A stretch of DNA of 64,000 bases from Hirschia sp. (GCA_002709235.1 PAQI01000021.1:1-64000), one strand, 5' to 3'; positions 53,465-62,034 are shown, numbered from the stretch's first letter. A program made the numbers and translations. Notes: generated by a model from the letters alone, not told the origin.

Positions 53465-54295
53465 CTAGCCCTCTGCCGTTGCGGGTACGCCGAGACATTC
53501 GAGTGCCTCATCATAAGTTTTCCGGGTGAGACGGTTATGGTGCCAGGCATTGTCGTTTTCCATGAAGGAAATTCCCTTGCCCTTGACGGTGCGAGCGATA
53601 ATCGCCTTTGGCTTTCCGGTCTGGAAACGCTGATCGAAGGCGGCGACGATTTCCGGAACATTGTGCCCATCAATGCTGACGACATCCCAGCCGAACGATG
53701 CAAAACGCTCGGCAATGTTGGAATTATCAATGATCTGGTTGCTTTCGCCATCGCTTTGCAAGCCGTTGTGATCAATGATCGCGGTGAGTGATGAGAGTTT
53801 CAGCTGACCTGCCAGCATGGCGGCCTCCCAGACGGACCCTTCATTGCACTCACCATCGCCCAGATAGATATATGTCTTGAACATCCTGGTCTTCCGGCGT
53901 GCGGCGAGGGCGATACCGATGCCCATCGACAGGCCTTGCCCCAGGCTGCCATTGGATGACTCTATACCAAGGTCCAGATTCATCACGGGGTGTGCAATCA
54001 GGTCACTGCCATTGGCCTTGAAGGTCTTGAAGACCTCTTCGGAAATGATGCCTGCCGCCAGCAGAGCGGGGTAATAGCCCAGCACGCCGTGTCCCTTGCT
54101 GAGAATGAACCGGTCGCGGTCCTCCCAGCGCGGGTCCTTTTTGTCGAACCGCAATATGTGTCCATAGAGGACCGCCATGATGTCGACCATGGAAAGGCCG
54201 CCGCCAAGGTGTGCCGTGACACCGCATTCATAGCTGATGTCGATGATCTTGCGGCGCATGAAAGACGCCATGTTCTCGATCTCTGAGATATTCAT
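53465..54295 (-). CDS. Transketolase, N-terminal (thiamine-diphosphate-binding) subunit
   Basis: This 276-residue protein carries the thiamine diphosphate/metal motif GDGECNEG (146-153) with the matching Asn in IIDHNGLQ (near 177), and SKGHG (66-70), which contacts cofactor and substrate. It ends where full-length transketolases continue into the pyrimidine domain, supplied here by the next gene. It follows the SDR gene by about 12 bases. It is not the housekeeping enzyme by length or context. Confidence 0.88.
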   Translation of the reverse strand: MNISEIENMASFMRRKIIDISYECGVTAHLGGGLSMVDIMAVLYGHILRFDKKDPRWEDRDRFILSKGHGVLGYYPALLAAGIISEEVFKTFKANGSDLIAHPVMNLDLGIESSNGSLGQGLSMGIGIALAARRKTRMFKTYIYLGDGECNEGSVWEAAMLAGQLKLSSLTAIIDHNGLQSDGESNQIIDNSNIAERFASFGWDVVSIDGHNVPEIVAAFDQRFQTGKPKAIIARTVKGKGISFMENDNAWHHNRLTRKTYDEALECLGVPATAEG

Positions 54296-54307
54296 CTACT
54301 TCGTCCT

Positions 54308-55066
54308 TCAGATGATGCCGCCATCCACGCGCAGGATCTGTCCGGTAATGTGAGTGGACAGATCAGAGGCGAGGAACAGGGCCGCATTGGCGATGTCTTC
54401 GGGGGTTGCAACTTTCTTGAGGGCGGAGGACGCGACCAGCTTCTCGACGGCTGTCGGATCCATGTCGTCGAGCATGTCCGTCTTCGTTACGCCGGGAGCG
54501 ATCGCGTTGACGCGTATGCCTTGTGGGCCGAGTTCGGTTGCCATGCTTTCTGTAGCTCTTGTGAATGCAGCCTTGCTGGCGCCATAGGCGAGCGTGCCGG
54601 GGTCGGCGATCATTGCGGCTGTTGAGGCCATATTTATGATCGCGCTGTTTTCGCTCACGCCTTTTTTTGGGCCCATGAGGCGGACCAGTCCCTGGGTGAA
54701 TGCGATCTGTCCGAACAGATTGACCTCAAACACCTCACGAAGATCGGCGAGACGCGTCATCTGGAACAATGCGCCATGCGGCGCTCCTGCATTGTTGACC
54801 AGTATATCAATGCCCTGCGGTGCCGCGGTGCGAATGGATTTGATCGCGCTCTTGATTGAGTCTTCATCTGCCAGGTCGAGCGCGAATGGGGTGATGTTGA
54901 GCTGTTTGGCCCAGGCGTGGAAGTCATCTGTGTTCACGCGGGCGCTTGCGATGACATTTGCACCTTGTGCACAAAAACTCTCCGCGATTGCGCGGCCAAT
55001 GCCGCGGCTGGCACCGGTGATGACCGCGAAGCGACCTTCAAGCAGGGGAGTTGCGCCCAGCGTCAT
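54308..55066 (-). CDS. Short-chain dehydrogenase/reductase (FabG-like)
   Basis: This 252-residue NAD(P)-dependent oxidoreductase has the cofactor motif TGASRGIGRAIAESF (about 15-29), NNAGAPHG, a Ser in INMAST, and the YGASKAAFTRATESM active-site segment with Tyr and Lys. The C-terminal FLASDLSTHITGQILRVDGG is typical of FabG-like enzymes. I chose the ATG at 55066, which overlaps the stop of the upstream small-subunit gene. In this operon it could reduce a keto intermediate on the ACP or a ketose made by the transketolase. Confidence 0.85.
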   Translation of the reverse strand: MTLGATPLLEGRFAVITGASRGIGRAIAESFCAQGANVIASARVNTDDFHAWAKQLNITPFALDLADEDSIKSAIKSIRTAAPQGIDILVNNAGAPHGALFQMTRLADLREVFEVNLFGQIAFTQGLVRLMGPKKGVSENSAIINMASTAAMIADPGTLAYGASKAAFTRATESMATELGPQGIRVNAIAPGVTKTDMLDDMDPTAVEKLVASSALKKVATPEDIANAALFLASDLSTHITGQILRVDGGII

Positions 55067-55491
55067 GGGGTCACCTCCCTGTAAACGGGGCCGCGTTGAT
55101 AGACGGGTTCCAGGATCGACCAATCATCCTCAGCCATCTGATTGCCGACGGGAAAGGGCGGTACGGCACCAGCGGGCAAACAACGCAAGACGCGTGGGTC
55201 TGTGTAGTAATGCCTCAGGCAATGTATGATCATGGCTGTCATCAGCCGCATGTCCTTGCGTTTCGCCTTTTCAATGATTTTCAACCGATCTTCGGAAGAA
55301 AGCGTTACGAAATCTGATTCAAGCAGGTCATGTGCTGTCTGATCGATCAGGGTTGCGACATCGGCGAGGCGTTGCTCGATGCCATCGCGGCTTGTGGGAC
55401 GGGTGATATCCAGAGATGCGCCTGATGGGACCCCAAGCGTTTGGTCGCTGGGTAAAATGGTGTCGAGAAAGGCGTGGATGATGTCTGTCAT
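55063..55491 (-). CDS. Small protein partner of the GMC oxidoreductase (gluconate dehydrogenase subunit 3-like)
   Basis: This 142-residue, mainly helical protein lacks a signal peptide. Its place directly after a GMC oxidoreductase (ATGA overlap) and the pattern FLDTILPSDQTLGVPSGA near the start recall the small subunit 3 of gluconate 2-dehydrogenase and related sugar dehydrogenases, which often carry a Tat leader. I do not see such a leader here. A role in folding or stabilising the flavoprotein is inferred. Confidence 0.55.
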   Translation of the reverse strand: MTDIIHAFLDTILPSDQTLGVPSGASLDITRPTSRDGIEQRLADVATLIDQTAHDLLESDFVTLSSEDRLKIIEKAKRKDMRLMTAMIIHCLRHYYTDPRVLRCLPAGAVPPFPVGNQMAEDDWSILEPVYQRGPVYREVTP

Positions 55492-57086
55492 GAGGCCTGC
55501 CTCAGATAGTCTTGCAGGTTATCGCATATCTTGAGTGTCAGCGCCTGAGCTGTGGCGACGGGGTTTACCGCACCGGATGTTGTGAAGATGCTGCTATCGA
55601 CGATGAACAGATTGTCGATGGCGTGGGCTTGTCCGTTTGGTTTCACGACGGATTTGCGCGGGTCAGTGCCCATGCGTGTTGTGCCCATCAGGTGCCAGCC
55701 TGTGTGGCGGACGGGGGCAAAGGCAGTTGTGACTTTTCCACCCGCAGCTTCGAGAACCTGACGGCTTTTGTCGATGCCATGTGCCAGCATTTTCTTGGTG
55801 TTCTCGGACACCCGATAGTGAACCTTGATGCCTGGCATTCCGGTTGCGTCCTGGGTTTCGGGATCAAGTTCGATGCGGTTTTCCGGTTCTGGAAGGTCTT
55901 CGGTGATGACGGCGATGCCGGCTGTGTGATTGAACAGCTTTGAGAAGGCGGGATGATGATCTGGACCGATTGGCAGGCGGCGGCTCATATAGGCGCTGAC
56001 AGCCGTTTCAGCCGGGGGGGCTCCGCGCAGAATCTGCATGGTGTATCCGCGTTTGAAGTCGCGAGTGGTGTCTGTCTCATAAAATTCCTGAGACAGAATG
56101 CAGCACCCATGTGGGCCCAGACTCGATTGCAGATCCTCATCAAAGACGGCTTCGGTAAAGGCGAGGGGATGGAGCATGAGATTGCGGCCGACCTGATCAT
56201 GATCATTCAGCAAGCCATCGGGAAATGCCGGTGATTTGGAGTTCAGCAACAGGCGCGGCGTGCCGACGCCGCCGCATGCGAGTACGACAATGCGGGCCGG
56301 TTGGAAAACGCGGTTGCCGTCTGGGGTGACGACGTGAACGCCAGAAACGCGCTTGTCAGCATCATGTTCAATTGTCTGGACGGTGTGTCCCGTCAGGACG
56401 GTGACACCCTGTTGCAGGGCGCTCGGCCAATAGGTGACATCCACGCTAGCCTTTGCACCTTGTGAACACCCTGTATTGCAGGGGCCAAGATTGATGCAGG
56501 GTGCGCGACCGCCATGTGAGCGAGTGTTGACGGCGCTGTAGGATGGCCACCAGTGCCAGCCCAAAGTGTTGAATGCCTCGGCGACCCTGCGTCCCATTGG
56601 CCCAAGGGGAACGGGCGGTAACAGCGCATCATATTCAGGATAGGCAGGATCACCCACCAGCCCTGCAACGCCCATCATCTTTTCATTGAGGGTGAAATAG
56701 GGTTCTAGGTCCGCATAGGTGAAGGGCCAGTCATCACCGACACCATCGAGTGTGTGTGTCGCAAAATCCGAAGGGTGCATGCGCGGGAAATGGCCGGAAT
56801 AGAGGATGGTGCTACCGCCAAAGCCGTTGAAATTTGCAATGGAGATGGGCGAGGTGCTGTCATCAATAGGATAATCGCCGGGGCCATTTCGCTGTTGGGG
56901 ATTTGAGCTGGCATCCCCCAGGCGCGACAGTTCCCAGGCGGCTGTTGTTGTGGGGTAGTTGGCCGGATCGGTGCGTTCGCCCTGTTCCAGGCACAGGATC
57001 TTCAGCGAAGGATTGCGACTGAGGCTCCAGGCGGCAGCTGCACCGCTGGCACCAGACCCGACGATGACCACATCGACCGGTTCCAT
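55488..57086 (-). CDS. GMC-family FAD-dependent oxidoreductase
   Basis: This 532-residue flavoprotein has FAD-binding VVIVGSGASGAAAAWSLSR (7-25) and the GMC C-terminus with His in GWHLMGTTRMG and Asn in VNPVATAQAL, the usual catalytic pair. A Cys triad (197, 203, 207) in CINLGPCNTGCSQG resembles the iron-sulphur segment of membrane sugar dehydrogenases of this family. No signal peptide is present. It probably oxidises an alcohol or sugar hydroxyl, passing electrons on rather than to oxygen. It starts a few bases after the second FabZ-like gene. Confidence 0.85.
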   Translation of the reverse strand: MEPVDVVIVGSGASGAAAAWSLSRNPSLKILCLEQGERTDPANYPTTTAAWELSRLGDASSNPQQRNGPGDYPIDDSTSPISIANFNGFGGSTILYSGHFPRMHPSDFATHTLDGVGDDWPFTYADLEPYFTLNEKMMGVAGLVGDPAYPEYDALLPPVPLGPMGRRVAEAFNTLGWHWWPSYSAVNTRSHGGRAPCINLGPCNTGCSQGAKASVDVTYWPSALQQGVTVLTGHTVQTIEHDADKRVSGVHVVTPDGNRVFQPARIVVLACGGVGTPRLLLNSKSPAFPDGLLNDHDQVGRNLMLHPLAFTEAVFDEDLQSSLGPHGCCILSQEFYETDTTRDFKRGYTMQILRGAPPAETAVSAYMSRRLPIGPDHHPAFSKLFNHTAGIAVITEDLPEPENRIELDPETQDATGMPGIKVHYRVSENTKKMLAHGIDKSRQVLEAAGGKVTTAFAPVRHTGWHLMGTTRMGTDPRKSVVKPNGQAHAIDNLFIVDSSIFTTSGAVNPVATAQALTLKICDNLQDYLRQAS

Positions 57087-57091
57087 GGGGC

Positions 57092-57556
57092 TCAGGCCTT
57101 CTTCGGCAGGAAGGTTTCAAGAATTTCCGGAATGGTGATGGTCATTTCAGCTTCGCATACGGTGATGCCTTGCACTGTGCCGACAGCCTTGCCCTTGCAG
57201 ATTCCGCGTCTCCACGAAATGACCTGCGCATCGATATCCAGCCGGTTGCCGGGTTTCACTTCCTGACGGAAGCGAACATGGTGCTCAAGCGCATGTGTGA
57301 CCTTGCCCTTCAGGTCTGGCAGTGTGGTGATTGCCACGGTCAACATCTGCGCCATGGCTTCCAGCTGCAAGGCGCCAGGCATGTTGGGGCCGCCGGGGAA
57401 GTGGACCGGGAAATACCATTCATTGAGTGTGAGGTTCTTGAAGCCGCGTGCATATTTGCCTGGCAGCACGTCTTCGACATGATCGATCATCAGGAAGGGA
57501 TAGCGGTTAGGCTGATATTCCTGCAATTGCTGGCAATCGAGACTGAAACTTTCCAT
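57092..57556 (-). CDS. FabZ-like hotdog dehydratase, paralogue 2
   Basis: This 154-residue protein is closer to FabZ than its paralogue: YPFLMIDHVEDVLPGKYARG and FPVHFPGGPNMPGALQLEAM carry the catalytic His and Glu. It shares SWRRGICKGKAVGT with the SFRRGIAKG segment of paralogue 1. I chose the ATG at 57556; a TTG at 57607 would overlap the ACP stop. It lies 40 bases after the ACP gene, so it may act on an ACP-bound hydroxyacyl group. Confidence 0.85.
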   Translation of the reverse strand: MESFSLDCQQLQEYQPNRYPFLMIDHVEDVLPGKYARGFKNLTLNEWYFPVHFPGGPNMPGALQLEAMAQMLTVAITTLPDLKGKVTHALEHHVRFRQEVKPGNRLDIDAQVISWRRGICKGKAVGTVQGITVCEAEMTITIPEILETFLPKKA

Positions 57557-57596
57557 GAGCAATCCACCGGCGTCATTGAGTGAGCGCGGTTGGTCC

Positions 57597-57836
57597 CTAG
57601 AACTCAACCCCGTATTTCTTCAGCTTTTCCATACCTACCGTGTAGGAACTGAAATCGATGATGTCCTCGGTATCCATGACAATGTCGAAGGTGTCTTCCA
57701 GAGCGGCGACCATCGACATGTGTCCAAGGGAATCCCAGGCAGGAATGCATTGATAGACGAAGTTCTCGTCAAGCACGTTTGGCTCAACCTCGAAGGTTTC
57801 AACAAACACCTGAGCGTATTTTTCCTTGTTCGTCAT
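57597..57836 (-). CDS. Acyl carrier protein
   Basis: This 79-residue acidic helical protein has the phosphopantetheine Ser in WDSLGHMSMV, the key ACP motif. It is not the housekeeping ACP by context, as it lies in an operon with a FabZ-like dehydratase, GMC oxidoreductase, SDR and split transketolase. Acyl intermediates of the pathway are probably tethered to it. It is divergent from luxE, with a CtrA-type box between them. Confidence 0.88.
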   Translation of the reverse strand: MTNKEKYAQVFVETFEVEPNVLDENFVYQCIPAWDSLGHMSMVAALEDTFDIVMDTEDIIDFSSYTVGMEKLKKYGVEF

Positions 57837-57926
57837 GCTCAACCCATTTCTCGTCAGACATTTTCCGCACAACCGTCAGCGGATAGAGGGCATTGATATC
57901 TGCGCCCAGAGCTAGGCTGTGTCGCA

Positions 57927-57951
57927 TTAAAGAAGCGTTAACGATGTTAAC
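57927..57951. promoter_or_regulatory. CtrA-type box between the ACP and LuxE genes
   Basis: TTAA-AGAAGCG-TTAAC (57927-57942) is an exact match to the TTAA-N7-TTAAC site of the alphaproteobacterial cell-cycle regulator CtrA, and a third TTAAC follows at 57947-57951 (GTTAAC-GAT-GTTAAC). It lies about 90 bases from each of the two divergent start codons. CtrA often drives flagellar and envelope genes, so this may couple the cluster to the cell cycle. Confidence 0.5.
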
Positions 57952-58028
57952 CGGGAGGGGGCAGATGATGGGCATGAGGATGTTGGGAACGGGGCTTTAA
58001 TAAAGCGGCAAGAGTTGAAGGCCAGATT

Positions 58029-59198
58029 GTGGTCGGTCGCAAATGTCTGCCGACGAATCCTGAAAAGGACAGCACCTTCGTGGTCACAGTTCCAAAATTC
58101 CAAGAGCAAACAGGCCACTTTGACCACGCGTCCGAGGTGGCGGATCTGCTGGCGGTGGCGCCGTATGAGTTGGACAAGGGGCAGAAAGGGCCGGTTTTTG
58201 ATCGTATCACTCAGGGCCTGACCCGACATCACGCGGCGAACTGTACTGAATACGCGAACATGCTGCGGCTTTTGAAATTCGATGCCGATGAAGAGCATGC
58301 TCTTGAAGATGTTCCGTTTCTGCCAGCGCGCTTGTTCAAGCTGCTGGACCTGAAGAGCGTTGCGCCCGATGCCGTACACAGGGTGCTGACATCTTCGGGA
58401 ACCGGTGGGCAACCTTCTCGCATCAGTCTTGATGCGCCGACGGCTGCGCTTCAGACCCGTGTTCTGACGCGGATCGTGGGTGATTTTCTTGGCAAGTCAC
58501 GTCTTCCGATGCTGGTCATTGATGCGCCATCCACGATCAGGGACCGTACGCGCTTTAATGCACGCGCTGCGGGGATCATGGGCTTTTCGATGTTTGGTCG
58601 AAACATCACTTATGCCCTGAACGATGATATGAGCCTCGATGTGGATGGGGTGGTGGCATTTCTGGAGCGTCATGGTCAGGCTCCATTCTTCATGTTCGGG
58701 TTCACCTTCATGGTCTACCAACATTTGCTGGGGGCAGGTGCCGGGCGTGTGAGGGGCCTGGAAAACGGCATTCTCATCCATGGCGGTGGCTGGAAGAAAC
58801 TGGTTGATCTTGCGATCGACAATGAAGCTTTCAAGCAGCGCCTCAAGGATGAAACCGGGCTTGGCCGCGTGCACAATTACTATGGGCTTGTTGAGCAGAC
58901 AGGCTCCATCTTCATGGAATGTGAAGCCGGGCACATGCACTGTTCGAACTTTTCGGATGTGATGATCCGTGATGCTGACTTTCAACTTTGTCCGAATGGT
59001 GAGCGTGGGCTGATCGAGCTGGTTTCGCTTCTGCCCGGTAGCTATCCCGGGCATGTGCTTTTGACTGAAGATGAAGGCGCGGTGATCGGTGAGGACGATT
59101 GTTCCTGTGGCCGAAAAGGCAAGTATTTTCAGGTTTATGGGCGAGTTGCCAAGGCCGAAGTGAGGGGATGCAGCGATGCCTATGCTTCAGCCAGTTGA
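58029..59198 (+). CDS. LuxE-like acyl-protein synthetase
   Basis: This 389-residue member of the LuxE family activates an acyl group with ATP and transfers it to a Cys for reduction by LuxC. Family segments are LTSSGTGGQPSRISLD, GGGWKKLVD and NYYGLVEQTGSIFMEC. The C-terminal VRGCSDAYA places Cys381 nine residues from the end, like the acylated Cys of bioluminescence LuxE. GTG starts it, eight bases after GAAGG. No luxAB or luxD is nearby, so light emission is not implied. It overlaps the luxC-like start by 23 bases. Confidence 0.85.
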   Translation: MVGRKCLPTNPEKDSTFVVTVPKFQEQTGHFDHASEVADLLAVAPYELDKGQKGPVFDRITQGLTRHHAANCTEYANMLRLLKFDADEEHALEDVPFLPARLFKLLDLKSVAPDAVHRVLTSSGTGGQPSRISLDAPTAALQTRVLTRIVGDFLGKSRLPMLVIDAPSTIRDRTRFNARAAGIMGFSMFGRNITYALNDDMSLDVDGVVAFLERHGQAPFFMFGFTFMVYQHLLGAGAGRVRGLENGILIHGGGWKKLVDLAIDNEAFKQRLKDETGLGRVHNYYGLVEQTGSIFMECEAGHMHCSNFSDVMIRDADFQLCPNGERGLIELVSLLPGSYPGHVLLTEDEGAVIGEDDCSCGRKGKYFQVYGRVAKAEVRGCSDAYASAS

Positions 59199-60402
59199 AC
59201 ATTCCGAGTCAGGTTCGGGGCCGATATTTCTGCTCGGAAATGAGCTAGGTCAGGTACGACCGCGAGTGCCCTTTGATGCGCAGGTCCTTGGATTGCTGGC
59301 CGAACTTTCCGCTCGCTTGCGAAAGCATGCAGAGGCGCGGTCCATGCCGGATGTGCAGACATTCGCGTTCTGGTGTCGCAAGGCCAATCTGCAGAAACTG
59401 AAAGCGGCGCATGATGATCACAAGGCGCGTCTTGGCCTTGGGCTGGTTTTTCATGTGGCGCCGGGAAATGTGCCGATCAATTTTGCGTTCTCTCTGGCGT
59501 TTGGGTTGTTGGCCGGAAACACCAATGTCGTGCGTGTGCCATCGCGTCAGATGGCGCAGGTGGATGTTGTCCTCTCGGTGCTGGGCGATCTGCTGGCCGA
59601 GCCTGATTTTGCGTCGCTTGCCGAAATGATCGCATTGGTTCGCTATCCGGCAGGTGATGCGTTCACGGCTGATATTTCTGCACGCGCGAATGGGCGGGTG
59701 ATCTGGGGTGGCGATGAGACAGTCGCTGAAATTCGCAAGCTGCCATTGCCACCGCGTGCGCGTGAGGTGACTTTCGCGGATCGCTATTCCTTCTGCGTCA
59801 TGGATGCAGCTGCGATGCTGGCCGCCGATGACAAGGCATTGGGACGTCTAGCGGAAGGCTTTTACAACGACACCTATCTGATGGATCAGAATGCATGTTC
59901 ATCGCCGCATCTGGTAGTCTGGAAGGGCGCGGGAAAACTGGCGAGTGTGGCGCGCAAACGGTTCTGGGATCGCCTCCAACCAATTGTCGGTGATAGATAT
60001 CCCATCCCGGCTGTGAATGCGGTGGACAAATACACTGATCTTCTGGTGGAAGCGGCTTCAGATGATGGTGCAATCTTGAATATCAACCGCTGGCGCAATG
60101 ACATCCATACGGTTGAGTTGTCTTGCTTGCCGGATGATCTGGAGACACTGCGTGGCCGGTTTGGACTGTTTCACGAATTCACCACTATGGCTCTTTCGGA
60201 TCTGGTTCCGCTGATCAATGGGCGTTTCCAGACACTGACCTATTATGGCATCGACAAAGCCGAATTGCAGGATTTTATCATAGGTAATGGCCTGACCGGA
60301 ATAGACCGCGCTGTACCGATAGGGCAGGCGCTTGATATGGATACGCTCTGGGACGGCTATGACCTGATCCACACCCTCTCGCGGATCATTGATCTGCGAT
60401 GA
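59176..60402 (+). CDS. LuxC-like acyl reductase
   Basis: This 408-residue protein matches LuxC, which reduces a LuxE- or CoA-bound acyl group to an aldehyde with NADPH. Evidence is VFHVAPGNVPINFAFSLAFG (about 91-110), VIWGGDETVAEIRKLPLPPR and the catalytic Cys241 in DQNACSSPHLV. It overlaps luxE and ends in a 17-base convergent overlap with the AMP-dependent ligase. The aldehyde could be the acceptor for the split transketolase; that is inference. Confidence 0.85.
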   Translation: MPMLQPVEHSESGSGPIFLLGNELGQVRPRVPFDAQVLGLLAELSARLRKHAEARSMPDVQTFAFWCRKANLQKLKAAHDDHKARLGLGLVFHVAPGNVPINFAFSLAFGLLAGNTNVVRVPSRQMAQVDVVLSVLGDLLAEPDFASLAEMIALVRYPAGDAFTADISARANGRVIWGGDETVAEIRKLPLPPRAREVTFADRYSFCVMDAAAMLAADDKALGRLAEGFYNDTYLMDQNACSSPHLVVWKGAGKLASVARKRFWDRLQPIVGDRYPIPAVNAVDKYTDLLVEAASDDGAILNINRWRNDIHTVELSCLPDDLETLRGRFGLFHEFTTMALSDLVPLINGRFQTLTYYGIDKAELQDFIIGNGLTGIDRAVPIGQALDMDTLWDGYDLIHTLSRIIDLR

Positions 60403-61810
60403 GCTTTTGCAGCGCCTGATAGTCGGTCTTGCCTGAATCGAGGCGTGGTATCTGGTCAATTTCGACAATGCGAAAACTGTTTGGATTCAGGCTGATCTGT
60501 TCGATGAGCAGGGATTTGACAGCAGCAGGGTCCGTGCCTGCTGGAATGAACACGCTCAGCATGTTGTCCACGCCGCCACAGGCGCAATCATGGCCGGCCT
60601 TTTTGAGGATCTGTTCGGTCTCATCAAGATTGATCCGATGCCCGACGATCTTCAAAAAGCGCTTCTTGCGGCCGACAATGGTGAAATATCCATCTACGTC
60701 GCGCGAGGCGATATCGCCGGTGAAAAGCTGTCCCTGATTGTCATCGCCGCGCGACAGATCCTTCCAGCTTTCAGCATAGCCCAATGAGACATTGGGGCCT
60801 TCATAGACAAGCTCTCCTGGTATTTCAGGGGCTTGTACCGGATGGCCCTGATCATCTGCCAGCCATAGGTTTCCGCCCGGAATGGCGGTGCCGATACTGC
60901 CGGCCTTTTCTTCTGCCTTTTCCCAGGCAAGGTATGACATGCGTGCTGTTGCTTCTGTCTGACCATACATGGTGACGAAACGCATGCCCTTGTCCTTGCA
61001 GATGTCGATCATCTTTCTGGCGACATCATCTGACAGTTTCCCGCCCGCTTGAGTAAGCGTCTTGAGATGAGGGAGGTCCATCCGCCCGAAGCGCAGTTTC
61101 AGCAGGATTTCGTAGATGAAAGGCACGCCGCCAAAACTTGTTGCTTCAAGTTCCTTGAGCGCTTTCCAGAATACAGGGCTGACCAATGATGCCTCGTTGG
61201 TGATCAGCGAGGCACCTGCGAGCAGATGGCTGTGTATGATCGATAGGCCATAAGTGTAGCTCATGGGCATGGTCATGATTGCGCGGTCGATGGATGTGAT
61301 GCCGAGATAATCGATGATGGAAAGCGCATTGCTGGTCACATTGTCATAGGACAGGCGGACAAAGGAACGACTGCCGGTCGATCCGGATGTCGTCAGCAAG
61401 AGACAGAGATCTTCATGGATCGGAAAATCTGCTGCATGTCCGGTCGGTGTGAGCGCATATTCGCTGCTGGTGTCGTCCTGCGCATAGACCAGGTGAGGTT
61501 GGAACGCATCGATGATGGATTGTCGCTGTTCGAGAGGCAGGCTGTGATGAACCAGCATGATTGCCGCGCCCGCCCTTGAAAGGCCGATATATCCGGCCAG
61601 ACAGTCGGGATCATTGCGGCAGACAATCATGACCAAACAACGCCCTTTCAATTGAGCACCGATTTTATCTGCGCGCATCAGAAGCTGTTCATAGGTGAGC
61701 ATCTTCCCGTCCTCATCCAGCACAGCCACCTGAGAGCCGAACCGATCAAGGTGATCAAACGGCCGGGAAAGTGGGCGATCTTGTGAGGATGGGATTCGGG
61801 ACATGGGCAT
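60386..61810 (-). CDS. AMP-dependent acyl/aryl ligase
   Basis: This 474-residue adenylating enzyme has the ANL superfamily fold: P-loop TTSGSTGSRSFVRLSY (usual consensus TSGSTGxPKG, so the Lys is absent), MYGQTEATARMS, LFTGDIASRDVDGYFTIVGR and the catalytic C-terminal Lys in LDSGKTDYQAL. It would activate a carboxylic acid for loading on ACP or CoA. A second start ATG at 61804 is possible. It lies convergent with luxC and divergent from glgP. Confidence 0.85.
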   Translation of the reverse strand: MPMSRIPSSQDRPLSRPFDHLDRFGSQVAVLDEDGKMLTYEQLLMRADKIGAQLKGRCLVMIVCRNDPDCLAGYIGLSRAGAAIMLVHHSLPLEQRQSIIDAFQPHLVYAQDDTSSEYALTPTGHAADFPIHEDLCLLLTTSGSTGSRSFVRLSYDNVTSNALSIIDYLGITSIDRAIMTMPMSYTYGLSIIHSHLLAGASLITNEASLVSPVFWKALKELEATSFGGVPFIYEILLKLRFGRMDLPHLKTLTQAGGKLSDDVARKMIDICKDKGMRFVTMYGQTEATARMSYLAWEKAEEKAGSIGTAIPGGNLWLADDQGHPVQAPEIPGELVYEGPNVSLGYAESWKDLSRGDDNQGQLFTGDIASRDVDGYFTIVGRKKRFLKIVGHRINLDETEQILKKAGHDCACGGVDNMLSVFIPAGTDPAAVKSLLIEQISLNPNSFRIVEIDQIPRLDSGKTDYQALQKLIADQ

Positions 61811-62034
61811 CAGTTCATTGGAGTTCGATACGACACTTTTACGACCATATCGCAGGGAATTTTACCGTCATTGGCGTTTAAAAAGTCAGTGGTCGACAAG
61901 AATAGGCTGAAAGATGGTCATAGTTCAGATCAATGTTGGGAAAAAACATGAAAATACGGTCTGCGGCGATTGCGGAATTCTGATTTTAGCTAATAAACTG
62001 AACATGATATCAACTCTCTGTTGAAAGTGCTGCT

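Noticed and set aside
52469-54295. Pyruvate dehydrogenase E1 alpha/beta or DXP synthase instead of transketolase
   Set aside because: SKGHG, GDGECNEG and the split lengths of 276 and 330 residues fit a two-part transketolase better; no lipoyl E2 gene is nearby.
58029-60402. Bioluminescence (lux) operon
   Set aside because: Only luxE and luxC homologues are present; no luxA, luxB or luxD, and the neighbours are ACP, transketolase and sugar genes.
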